NCBI GenBank assembly: GCA_900318545.1
Contig: ONLC01000099.1
Location: 1-7,713 of the forward strand
Length of the DNA stretch: 7,713 nt
Direction: 5' to 3'
DNA from: an uncultured Eubacteriales bacterium
GTDB taxonomy: Bacteria > Bacillota > Clostridia > Oscillospirales > Ruminococcaceae
In this document: positions 1 to 6,846 of the stretch, one piece after another
Numbering within the stretch: position 1 is the first letter of the stretch
Layout: each line of letters opens with the position of its first letter
The notes under the pieces: model-generated
Told to the model about the DNA's origin: nothing
What the model saw: only the letters and a program-made list of their open reading frames with translations
The model's database searches: none
Made by a program: the position numbers and the translations under genes

Positions 1-28
1 TGCCGCCAAAAACGTTTTAATGCCTTGG

Positions 29-75
29 AGCATCGTACAGGTGTTTTTTTGCTGAAATATCTATCACACGATGCT
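29..75. repeat. Inverted repeat downstream of rsmG
   Basis: AGCATCGT (29-36) and ACGATGCT (68-75) are perfect 8-bp inverted repeats 31 nt apart, starting immediately after the rsmG stop codon. The loop is long and no T-run follows the second arm on the minus strand, so this is not a convincing terminator. It may be an mRNA 3' structure or a protein site. Nothing else is recognised in 1-76. Confidence 0.35.
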
Positions 76-76
76 T

Positions 77-784
77 TTACAGCAGTTTCTTTTTCATCTG
101 ACCCTTATTTCGGGGATATTTTTCAGGGCAGGGTCTTATTTTTTTCATAACGATAAGGGTGCGTGCATCGCCGTTCGGGAGGGTATAATCGCTGAGCTGT
201 GCAACCTCTGCACCGAGGATCCTGACTGCGTTCTGAGCTTCTTTAAGCTCATCTCTTCCTGCTGAGCCTTTAAGTGCCGTGAACACTCCTCCGACCTTTA
301 CAAACGGCAGGCAGTACTCGCAAAGCTCTCTGAGGTTTGCCACCGCCCTTGCACAGGCTATGTCAAACTGATCACGGTACTGTGTATTATGCCCCAGCTC
401 CTCGGCTCTGCCATGAATACAGCTCGCACCGAGAGAAAGGCTCTCTGACAAAGCCCCCAAAAAGGTTATCCTCTTGTTCAGACTGTCGAGAAGAGTAAGC
501 TTTATATCATCTCTGAATATTTTCAGAGGACATGACGGAAAGCCTGCTCCCGTTCCTACATCTATGAGCTTTGCACCCTTCGGAACATCAACAAGAGTGA
601 AAGGATAAACGCTGTCATAAAAATGCTTTAAGGCGACCTCATCGGGCTCGGTTATGGCGGTGAGGTTGATTTTCTCGTTCCAGTCTACGAGAAGCTTTTC
701 ATAGGCTCTCAGTCGCTCATATTTTTCATCGTCAAGGGAAAGCCCCTCAAAGAGCCTGTCATAATATTCTCTGTCGGCTGTCAC
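77..784 (-). CDS. rsmG: 16S rRNA (guanine527-N7)-methyltransferase RsmG (GidB)
   Basis: Family knowledge: RsmG uses S-adenosylmethionine to methylate N7 of G527 in 16S rRNA, in the 530 loop; loss gives low-level streptomycin resistance. Seen here: 235 aa, the usual length. The family motif WNEKINLTAI is at residues 35-44, the SAM-binding loop IDVGTGAGFPSCPLKI at 74-89, RAVANL at 145-150, LKG at 171-173, and a basic C-terminus (KYPRNKG...KKK) at the end. I place the start at the GTG at 784, not the in-frame ATG at 820. The GTG overlaps the mnmG stop as GTGA, has an AAGGAG ribosome binding site at 795-800 about 10 nt upstream, and gives the normal length; the extra 12 residues from 820 are Arg-rich and lie inside mnmG. 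The overlap implies translational coupling and transcription from the mnmG promoter. The protein is cytoplasmic. Confidence 0.96.
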   Translation of the reverse strand: MTADREYYDRLFEGLSLDDEKYERLRAYEKLLVDWNEKINLTAITEPDEVALKHFYDSVYPFTLVDVPKGAKLIDVGTGAGFPSCPLKIFRDDIKLTLLDSLNKRITFLGALSESLSLGASCIHGRAEELGHNTQYRDQFDIACARAVANLRELCEYCLPFVKVGGVFTALKGSAGRDELKEAQNAVRILGAEVAQLSDYTLPNGDARTLIVMKKIRPCPEKYPRNKGQMKKKLL

Positions 785-2667
785 TGATCGGACTCTCCTT
801 TCATTCCGCCTGCCGCCCATACAAGCAGAACGCTTACATCGGCAGGGTTTACTCCGCTTATACGCCCTGCCTGTCCGACAGAAAGCGGCTTTATTTTGTT
901 GAGCTTCTCGGCAGCTTCAAGCCGCAAGCCCTTGATTTTAGTGTAGTCAACATCGGTAGGCAGCTTTTTCTTTTCAAGCCTTCTCATAGCCTCGACCTGC
1001 TCCAGCTGTATCTTTATGTAGCCCTCATACTTGATCTGCAGCTCCACCTGCTCACGGACATCATCGGGCAGCGGCTGTCTGTCCTTGTCAAAGGGTGCGA
1101 TGCCGTCATAGCTGACAGCAGGTCTGCGGATAAGCTGGGATAGCTTATAGCCGTTGTCGATAGGGTCAGTACCGACAGCTTCAAGGTAAGCATTGAGCTC
1201 TGCCGAGGGGGCGATATTCACCTTTGAAACACGCTTTATCTCGGCATCTATGAGCCTTACCTTTTCCTGCAGGCGCTCATATCTCTCATCGGAGATAAGC
1301 CCAACTCTGTGACCCTCGGGCATAAGCCTTATATCAGCGTTGTCCTGTCTGAGAAGAAGCCTGTACTCGCTTCGTGAGGTCAGCATTCTGTAGGGGTCCT
1401 GACAGCCCTTTGTTACAAGGTCATCAATCAGCGTTCCGATATATGATGATGCACGGTCAAGGATAAGGGGCTCTTCACCTTTGAGCTTCAATGCGGCATT
1501 TATGCCTGCAATAAGCCCCTGTGCGGCGGCCTCCTCATAGCCCGAGGTGCCGTTAAATTGCCCTGCCCCGTAAAGCCCCGAAAACGCCTTGAATTCAAGG
1601 GTAGCAAGAAGCTCTGTCGGGTCACAGCAGTCATACTCGATGGCGTAAGCATTACGCATTATCTCAACGTGCTCCAGACCCTTGATAGTATGGAGAAATT
1701 CAAGCTGAACAAACTCAGGCAGCGACGATGACATTCCCTGCAGATAGTACTCGTCGGTGTCGAGCCCCATCGGCTCAATAAAGAGCTGATGTCTGGGCTT
1801 ATCGGAAAAACGCATTATCTTATCCTCTATCGAGGGGCAGTATCTGGGGCCTATTGCCTGAATGCGCCCCGAATAGATAGGAGATAAGTGAATGTTGTCC
1901 TTGATGACCTTGTGGGTCTCTTCGTTGGTGTAGGCAACGTAGCAGTCGATCTTGTTTTCAAGCGGTACGTCATCGGAGAAGGAGAAGGGTGTTATCTTCT
2001 CATCTCCGTGCTGGATCTCAAGCCTGTCGAAATCTATTGAACGCTTATGGACTCTTGCAGGTGTGCCTGTTTTGAAGCGTCTTATCGTCATGCCTGCGTT
2101 TTTCAGGCAGTCGGTGAGGGCTTCGGCAGGGAGCGAAGAATCAGGACCGCTGGGGTATGAGGTCTCACCAACGTGGACTGTTCCTCCAAGGTATGTTCCG
2201 CTTGCGATTATGACCGCATCACAGGAATAAAGAGTAGACAGCTTGGTTTTAACGCCTGTGACCTTCTTATTATCGTCAAAGAGTATTTCCGTTATTTCCG
2301 CCTGTTTGAGGAAAAGATTTTCGGTCGCTTCAATAGTCTGCTTCATAAGGCAGTGATATTTCACACGGTCGATCTGTGCTCTCAGACTGTGTACAGCAGG
2401 GCCTCTGCCCATATTGAGCATACGGCTCTGGATAAGGGTCTTGTCAGCCGCCTTGCCCATTTCTCCGCCGAGGGCATCTATCTCACGCACGAGGTGTCCC
2501 TTGGCTGTTCCGCCTATCGAGGGGTTACAGGGCATATTAGCGACAGCGTCAAGCGAGATAGTAAAGAGAGCCGTTTTCATACCGAGACGTGCTGCCGCAA
2601 GGGCAGCCTCGCAGCCTGCATGGCCTGCACCGATAACGGCTATATCAAAATGTTCCGTAATATTCAT
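781..2667 (-). CDS. mnmG: tRNA uridine-5-carboxymethylaminomethyl modification enzyme MnmG (GidA)
   Basis: Family knowledge: MnmG is the FAD subunit of the MnmEG complex. With the GTPase MnmE, a methylene-folate and glycine or ammonium, it places the (carboxymethyl)aminomethyl group on C5 of wobble U34 in several tRNAs. Seen here: 628 aa, full family length. The N-terminal FAD loop GAGHAGCE is at 13-20, CNPSIGG at 47-53, the family signature GPRYCPSIEDK at 273-283, the second signature GAGQFNGTSGYEEAAAQG at 367-384, TSRSEYRLLLRQDNADIRL at 430-448, and a C-terminal helical domain with GRISGVNPADVSVLL at 601-615. The conserved cysteines fall at 47 and 277. The start is the ATG at 2667, with GGAG 7 nt upstream. 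The frame stays open back to 2814, but that extension would run through this gene's own promoter and the upstream gene's terminator. The protein is cytoplasmic, and the gene is first in an operon with rsmG. Confidence 0.98.
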   Translation of the reverse strand: MNITEHFDIAVIGAGHAGCEAALAAARLGMKTALFTISLDAVANMPCNPSIGGTAKGHLVREIDALGGEMGKAADKTLIQSRMLNMGRGPAVHSLRAQIDRVKYHCLMKQTIEATENLFLKQAEITEILFDDNKKVTGVKTKLSTLYSCDAVIIASGTYLGGTVHVGETSYPSGPDSSLPAEALTDCLKNAGMTIRRFKTGTPARVHKRSIDFDRLEIQHGDEKITPFSFSDDVPLENKIDCYVAYTNEETHKVIKDNIHLSPIYSGRIQAIGPRYCPSIEDKIMRFSDKPRHQLFIEPMGLDTDEYYLQGMSSSLPEFVQLEFLHTIKGLEHVEIMRNAYAIEYDCCDPTELLATLEFKAFSGLYGAGQFNGTSGYEEAAAQGLIAGINAALKLKGEEPLILDRASSYIGTLIDDLVTKGCQDPYRMLTSRSEYRLLLRQDNADIRLMPEGHRVGLISDERYERLQEKVRLIDAEIKRVSKVNIAPSAELNAYLEAVGTDPIDNGYKLSQLIRRPAVSYDGIAPFDKDRQPLPDDVREQVELQIKYEGYIKIQLEQVEAMRRLEKKKLPTDVDYTKIKGLRLEAAEKLNKIKPLSVGQAGRISGVNPADVSVLLVWAAGGMKGESDQ

Positions 2668-2701
2668 TTGGGTGCTCCGTTCTGTTTTTGTATCAAACTT
2701 T

Positions 2702-2730
2702 AGTATAGCACAATACCTCTGATTTTTCAA
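2702..2730 (-). promoter_or_regulatory. Sigma-A-type promoter of mnmG-rsmG
   Basis: On the minus strand the -35 box TTGAAA (2725-2730) and the -10 box TATACT (2702-2707) are separated by exactly 17 nt, and TGC directly precedes the -10 box (extended -10). Transcription should start near 2695, giving a leader of about 28 nt before the mnmG ATG. It lies between the terminator of the upstream gene and mnmG, so mnmG-rsmG is an independent unit. Confidence 0.85.
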
Positions 2731-2747
2731 GCCCCCGACAGGCGGAT

Positions 2748-2778
2748 AAAAAGAGCGTTCCCTTTGCGGAAACGCTCT
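2748..2778 (-). terminator. Intrinsic terminator of the CapD-like gene
   Basis: Read on the minus strand, an 11-bp stem (AGAGCGTTTCC with GGGAACGCTCT, one U-G wobble) encloses the 5-nt loop GCAAA and is followed directly by TTTT. It begins about 11 nt after the TAA of the dehydratase gene and lies just upstream of the mnmG promoter, separating the two units. Confidence 0.9.
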
Positions 2779-2788
2779 CCGATATCTG

Positions 2789-4846
2789 TTAGTTGTCTTC
2801 TTCATCCGAGGCAAGTGCTTCGTCCATAAGCTCCTTGTAGGTCTCGGTGCTTACTACCTCTACGCCCTCCTGATGATAGGTGCTCACCAGTGCGGCTACA
2901 AGGTCTCTTATGTCCTTGCGGTTAGAGTAAGCCGCCTCCATAAGGTTATCAAGCTGAGCGAGAAATTCATTCGTATCGAACGGTATCGGACAGCCGATGT
3001 GTATCTTCTCATTCTCGGTCTTTTTAAGGCCCTCCTCCGCCATAAGCTTTTCTTCGTAAAGCTTTTCACCCGGGCGAAGTCCCGTATATTCGATCTTGAT
3101 ATCTATATCGGGCTTAAATCCAGAGAGCCTGATAAGGTTTCGTGCAAGTGTGTCTATCTTTACGGGCGAGCCCATATCAAGCACAAAGATCTCTCCGCCC
3201 TTGGCATAAGTGCCTGCAAGCAGTACAAGGCTTACAGCCTCGGGGATAGTCATAAAGTAGCGGATAATGTCGGGGTGGGTAACTGTTACAGGTCCGCCCT
3301 TTTCTATCTGCTTTTTGAATATCGGGATAACGCTTCCGTTTGAGCCGAGCACGTTTCCAAAACGCAGTGCAACGAACTCTGTCTTTATATTCTTGAATAG
3401 CTCTCTGTTCTTGACTACATCAAGCTTCTTGCGTTCGTTTTTTATCTCGTGGGTAAACAGCTGAGGAATCTCGTCTGCCTTGCCCTCCTTGATCTTTGCA
3501 TCAAAGCTCTGGATTATCATTTCGCAAAGCCTTTTGCTTGCACCCATGATATTGGTCGGGTTTACGGCCTTATCGGTAGATATCAGCACAAAACGCTTAC
3601 AGCCGTGAAGCATAGCCGCATAGGCGGTCTTATATGTACCTATGGCGTTGTTCTTGATAGCCTCACAGGGGCTGTCCTCCATAAGGGGAACGTGCTTGTG
3701 AGCTGCTGCATGGTAAACAACATCAGGTCTGTAGTAGTCAAACACCTGGAACATCTTCCTTGAATCTCTTACCGAACCGATAAGTGTCACAAGGTCAAGC
3801 TCGGGGTGCTTTTCTCTGAGCTCAAGCTGTATACTGTAGGCATTATTCTCGTAAATATCGAAGATGATGAGCCTTTTCGGGTGGTGCTTTGCTACCTGTC
3901 TGCAAAGCTCGGAGCCTATCGAGCCGCCGCCGCCCGTTACAAGAACAGTCTTTCCGTGGATAAAGGAGTACACCTCATTCATATCTACCTTGATAGGCTC
4001 TCTGCCAAGAAGATCCTCGATAGATACGTCTTTAAGGCTTGAAACTGTGACCTCGCCGCCCACAAGCTGATACATACCGGGCAGGTTTTTAAGCTCACAG
4101 CCTGTTTCCTTGCAGATGTTGAGTATATCTCTCTTGTCCTCAGCAGAGGCAGAGGGCAAAGCTATATAGATCTTCTGGATCTTGTATCTCTCGACATTTT
4201 CAAGGATAGACTCTCTTCCGCCCACGATAGGAGTGCCGTCAATATAGCGGTTCCACTTGTTGGAGTTGTCATCAATAATGCATTTTACCTTGTCATTAAG
4301 CTCCTGAGAACGATTAATGTCACGCAGTATCATACGGCCTGCCGCACCTGCACCTATGAGCATAACGTTCTGGGTGACAGCACCCTCGGTTTTCTGCCGT
4401 TTTCTCAGCAGGAGCACCATTCTGTAGGCAAACCTGATGCTGATGACAAGACAAAACTGCACTATCCCTCCTACTATATAGTAGGATACGGGCATATTTC
4501 CGAAAATAAGCGAAATGCCTATAACGTGCAGGTTCGCTGTCACAAAGCAGGCCGCAGCTGTTCTTACGAGCTCGCTATAGCTTGCAAATCTCCAGAGACT
4601 CTTATAAAGCCTGAGATAAGCAAACACCGCCAGTGCGATCAGTATATATATAGGCGTAAACTTCATCCAGTTGTTCAGATAGTTTTCGGGAATCTGTGAG
4701 TATTTGCAGTCAAACCTCATCCAAAGAGCAAAAAAATACGATACTGAAACAGAGATAGCATCGTAAAAGGCAAGGAGCCAGGCGATAACTACCCAATGCT
4801 CTGCTCCGAAGCGCTTATTCTTTTTCTTTTTAATAGCTTCCTTCAT
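2789..4846 (-). CDS. Membrane-bound nucleotide-sugar 4,6-dehydratase/epimerase, CapD/FlaA1/WbpM family
   Basis: Family knowledge: long-form enzymes of this family (CapD, WbpM, PglF) convert UDP-GlcNAc or similar to a 4-keto-6-deoxy sugar nucleotide at the inner membrane face, for capsule, wall glycan or glycoprotein sugars. Seen here: 685 aa. Four hydrophobic helices lie at about 18-42, 63-83, 93-115 and 121-147, followed by a Rossmann fold with GAGAAG at 165-170. The catalytic SDR domain starts with VTGGGGSIGSE at 303-313 and contains STDKAVNP at 423-430 and MGASK at 434-438. The Tyr of YxxxK is replaced by Met, as known for the large WbpM-like members. FGNVLGSNGSVIP (496-508) and GLRPGEKLYEE (589-599) are also typical. 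A Lys-rich stretch at about 451-487 looks like an insertion. It is a single-gene unit with its own promoter and terminator. No glycosyltransferases are adjacent, so the exact sugar product is unknown. The ATG at 4846 is the only usable start upstream of the membrane region. Confidence 0.93.
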   Translation of the reverse strand: MKEAIKKKKNKRFGAEHWVVIAWLLAFYDAISVSVSYFFALWMRFDCKYSQIPENYLNNWMKFTPIYILIALAVFAYLRLYKSLWRFASYSELVRTAAACFVTANLHVIGISLIFGNMPVSYYIVGGIVQFCLVISIRFAYRMVLLLRKRQKTEGAVTQNVMLIGAGAAGRMILRDINRSQELNDKVKCIIDDNSNKWNRYIDGTPIVGGRESILENVERYKIQKIYIALPSASAEDKRDILNICKETGCELKNLPGMYQLVGGEVTVSSLKDVSIEDLLGREPIKVDMNEVYSFIHGKTVLVTGGGGSIGSELCRQVAKHHPKRLIIFDIYENNAYSIQLELREKHPELDLVTLIGSVRDSRKMFQVFDYYRPDVVYHAAAHKHVPLMEDSPCEAIKNNAIGTYKTAYAAMLHGCKRFVLISTDKAVNPTNIMGASKRLCEMIIQSFDAKIKEGKADEIPQLFTHEIKNERKKLDVVKNRELFKNIKTEFVALRFGNVLGSNGSVIPIFKKQIEKGGPVTVTHPDIIRYFMTIPEAVSLVLLAGTYAKGGEIFVLDMGSPVKIDTLARNLIRLSGFKPDIDIKIEYTGLRPGEKLYEEKLMAEEGLKKTENEKIHIGCPIPFDTNEFLAQLDNLMEAAYSNRKDIRDLVAALVSTYHQEGVEVVSTETYKELMDEALASDEEDN

Positions 4847-4880
4847 ATTTTTCGGACGCCGTCTGCGTCCGACCCCCCTT
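4847..4880 (-). promoter_or_regulatory. Hairpin-separated ribosome binding site of the CapD-like gene
   Basis: No Shine-Dalgarno sequence lies within the usual distance of the ATG at 4846. The only candidate, AAGGGGGG (4873-4880), ends 26 nt upstream. The gap is mostly a perfect 8-bp hairpin, TCGGACGC with GCGTCCGA (4865-4872 and 4852-4859), with the 5-nt loop AGACG, leaving only AAAAT (4847-4851) before the ATG. Folding would bring the purine run to about 5 nt from the start. The in-frame codons back to a TAA at 4883-4885 contain no ATG, GTG or TTG, so no upstream start can rescue normal spacing. The structure is plain; its role in initiation is inferred. Confidence 0.6.
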
Positions 4881-4905
4881 TTTTATTCTGTGTTGCATCG
4901 TAATA

Positions 4906-4923
4906 CTGTGACGATCCTGTGAC
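4906..4923. repeat. Direct repeat CTGTGAC x2 in the leader of the CapD-like gene
   Basis: CTGTGAC occurs at 4906-4912 and 4917-4923, an 11-bp period close to one helical turn, within the predicted 5' leader just downstream of the transcription start. It could be a tandem regulator site, or chance. No regulator is known for it. Confidence 0.35.
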
Positions 4924-4938
4924 TAATGATTACTTTTT

Positions 4939-4967
4939 ATTATAGCAAAAAAATCGAATAATGTCAA
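4939..4967 (-). promoter_or_regulatory. Consensus sigma-A promoter of the CapD-like gene
   Basis: On the minus strand a perfect -35 box TTGACA (4962-4967) and a perfect -10 box TATAAT (4939-4944) are 17 nt apart, with TGC preceding the -10 box. Transcription should start near 4932, giving a leader of about 85 nt. A fully consensus promoter suggests high basal transcription, so control may act in the leader or through a repressor. Confidence 0.93.
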
Positions 4968-4999
4968 TATGCAGAACTGCTTTCAAAGCCTGTAAATCA

Positions 5000-5031
5000 A
5001 AGGAAAAGCAGGAGTTTTCGGCTCCTGCTTT
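5000..5031 (-). terminator. Intrinsic terminator of the FIST-GGDEF gene
   Basis: Read on the minus strand, a perfect 10-bp stem (AAAGCAGGAG with CTCCTGCTTT) with a 7-nt loop (5015-5021) is followed by TCCTTTG, forming a T-rich tail with the end of the stem. It starts about 12 nt after the stop codon of the FIST-GGDEF gene. Confidence 0.85.
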
Positions 5032-5043
5032 CATATATTTCTA

Positions 5044-6810
5044 TTACTGAATATCCTTTGCCGAGCACACCCTGTTTCTGCCCGAGTTTTTAGCGTCATA
5101 AAGTGCGTGGTCAACTCTGGAGCAAAGGCTGTCTGATGTCTCATTTTCAAGGGCTTCTGCGGTGCCCAGGCTTATAGTCTGGTGAGGGCAGTCCTCAAAA
5201 TCAAGCTCAGAGAATCGCTTTCTTATGTTTTCGGCTATCTTGTCAGCATAGCCCGGGGCACAGTTCGAGAGCAGAACCATGAACTCCTCACCGCCCCAGC
5301 GGCCTGCAACTGCGTTGCAGCGTACACGGTCGAGCTCGTCCCTGAGCATAGCGGTAAGACCTTTAAGCACGTTATCACCGACCTTATGGCCGTAGGTGTC
5401 GTTTACTCTCTTGAAAAAGTCCACATCGAGCATTATGAGCGATACGCTGCTGTCCTCCTCTTTGAGTGCCTGCTTAATGCGTTTTTGTATCTCACGGCGG
5501 TTGAACACCTGAGTCAGCTCATCTGTAACAGCCATTACCTCGAGTCTTCTGTTTGCCTCCTCGAGCTCCTTTGTGGATATCTCGATGAAGTTTGCAAGCC
5601 TGTTTATGAGCGAGAACTTTCCTGCCGACTCATCAGACAGGAACGAAAAGCCCTGAAGCTCCTGCTCAGTAGCCTGACCCTCCCTCATTGCAGCAATTAC
5701 AAGGGTAACATTATGCTGATTTACAAACCTTCCCGTTCTCATAAATTCGCCCGAGGTAAAAAAGCCCGAGGTTGGAGCTACAGAATTGAACGGTGCAGTC
5801 TCGTTTGAGATCTCGGTATCTCCCCAGTAGGTCCTTCTTGCGGCACAGGAATATATCCTGATACCCTCGGGACAGAACTCCGCAAGTGAATTTCTTGCAG
5901 TTCTTATCTCCTTCAGAATAGTTTCGGGGTCGCCGTAAGCGAGCCTTGCCTTAACGTGCTCGTTTATATCGGCTGTCATTTCAAGAGAACCATCGGGCAG
6001 AGCGTTCGTGGGGGCTCTGAGAATATTTATTCCGTTATAGTAGTAGAAGAGAGGGAACTCGAGTGTGTTTCTGAAAAAGTACTCATCGTTTCCTATTTTC
6101 AGATACTTCTGATAGGTGTTGTAGGCAGGCTGTCCGTCTATCTCATTCAGGACAGCACCTTTAGCTTTGGTCACAAAAAGCTCACGTCCGAGTGGCTTCC
6201 AGCCTGTGACGTAGGTAGTCGAGATAAAAAGATCATCTCCGCCCAGCAAAACGAAAACTACCGAGTGGCTCGCAATATCACCCGAGCTTGAAAAAACGTA
6301 GGTTTCTGTACTGTTTATATCGCTGTTGAAGGCACCGCCTCCGAAGATCTTAACGCCCTTGCGTACCTTTGAAAGCTCATTGCAGAAGCCTGTCATAGAC
6401 ATTCCCCTGATAGTAACAAGCATCTCTATGCCCTTTACCCACGGTCTTTCATCGACCTTTTTCACAAGGTCAGCAGTAACGTCCTTGAAGGTATCGTTAG
6501 TGAGCTCATACTGCAGCACCTCGACCTTAGTACTCGGGTACTCAAAAACTGTACCCACAATCACTATGTCAGACTCAGACTTTACACCGTTTACAATGTT
6601 ACCGTTAGTGGAGGCTCCAATGTAGTAGGCATCAGGCAAAACGCTCTTTATCAGAGAGCATACCTCTTTTACCCTGTCATGCTCCATAGTTTCGGCATAG
6701 ATCTGAAAGCCCACTCCCGAGGTCATAGTATTCTTTACCCAGAGCGATATTTTTTCCAGCTCCTTTGTGAGCTGTTCAGCGTTTATGAATTCAAACTGAA
6801 ACTGTTTCAT
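5044..6810 (-). CDS. FIST sensory domain-GGDEF diguanylate cyclase
   Basis: Family knowledge: FIST (N and C) domains are predicted small-ligand sensors, and GGDEF domains make cyclic di-GMP from two GTP. Seen here: 588 aa with no signal peptide or membrane helix, so cytoplasmic. FIST_N covers about 25-215 (IGASTNGNIVNG at 64-75). FIST_C covers about 225-375, with SCAARRTYWG at 321-330 and GEFMRTGRFVNQHNVT near its end. A linker helix at about 390-425 leads into GGDEF at about 425-583, which carries TDELTQVFNRR (429-439), DVDFFKRVNDTYGH (462-475) and the active-site GGEEF (506-510). The usual inhibitory RxxD five residues before it reads RCNA (497-500), so the product-inhibition site is missing. 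The ATG has a strong AAGGAGG 5 nt upstream. It follows the broken small membrane-protein gene by 36 nt with no promoter between, so both are probably transcribed from the promoter at 7239-7267. The sensed ligand is unknown. Confidence 0.93.
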   Translation of the reverse strand: MKQFQFEFINAEQLTKELEKISLWVKNTMTSGVGFQIYAETMEHDRVKEVCSLIKSVLPDAYYIGASTNGNIVNGVKSESDIVIVGTVFEYPSTKVEVLQYELTNDTFKDVTADLVKKVDERPWVKGIEMLVTIRGMSMTGFCNELSKVRKGVKIFGGGAFNSDINSTETYVFSSSGDIASHSVVFVLLGGDDLFISTTYVTGWKPLGRELFVTKAKGAVLNEIDGQPAYNTYQKYLKIGNDEYFFRNTLEFPLFYYYNGINILRAPTNALPDGSLEMTADINEHVKARLAYGDPETILKEIRTARNSLAEFCPEGIRIYSCAARRTYWGDTEISNETAPFNSVAPTSGFFTSGEFMRTGRFVNQHNVTLVIAAMREGQATEQELQGFSFLSDESAGKFSLINRLANFIEISTKELEEANRRLEVMAVTDELTQVFNRREIQKRIKQALKEEDSSVSLIMLDVDFFKRVNDTYGHKVGDNVLKGLTAMLRDELDRVRCNAVAGRWGGEEFMVLLSNCAPGYADKIAENIRKRFSELDFEDCPHQTISLGTAEALENETSDSLCSRVDHALYDAKNSGRNRVCSAKDIQ

Positions 6811-6846
6811 AGCAGCCTCCTTCCAAAGTTATCCGTCATGTTCGCA

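Noticed and set aside
2173..2703. Plus-strand open frame of 176 codons opposite the start of mnmG
   Set aside because: It is fully antisense to a certain gene and runs through the mnmG promoter; its protein has no recognisable fold or motif.
2668..2814. Longer mnmG start at 2814
   Set aside because: It would add 49 residues lacking family similarity and cross the terminator at 2748-2778 and the promoter at 2702-2730.
4852..4884. Plus-strand terminator formed by the leader hairpin followed by CCCCCCTTTTTT
   Set aside because: No plus-strand gene precedes it and the C-run separates the stem from the T-run; the minus-strand role next to the start codon fits better.
4830..4898. Upstream 22-codon frame (ATG at 4898) overlapping the start of the CapD-like gene
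   Set aside because: It has no ribosome binding site at a proper distance and its sequence is unremarkable. A regulatory leader peptide is possible but not supported.
5182..5808. Plus-strand open frame of 208 codons opposite the FIST-GGDEF gene
   Set aside because: Shadow of a well-supported minus-strand gene, with no family motif.
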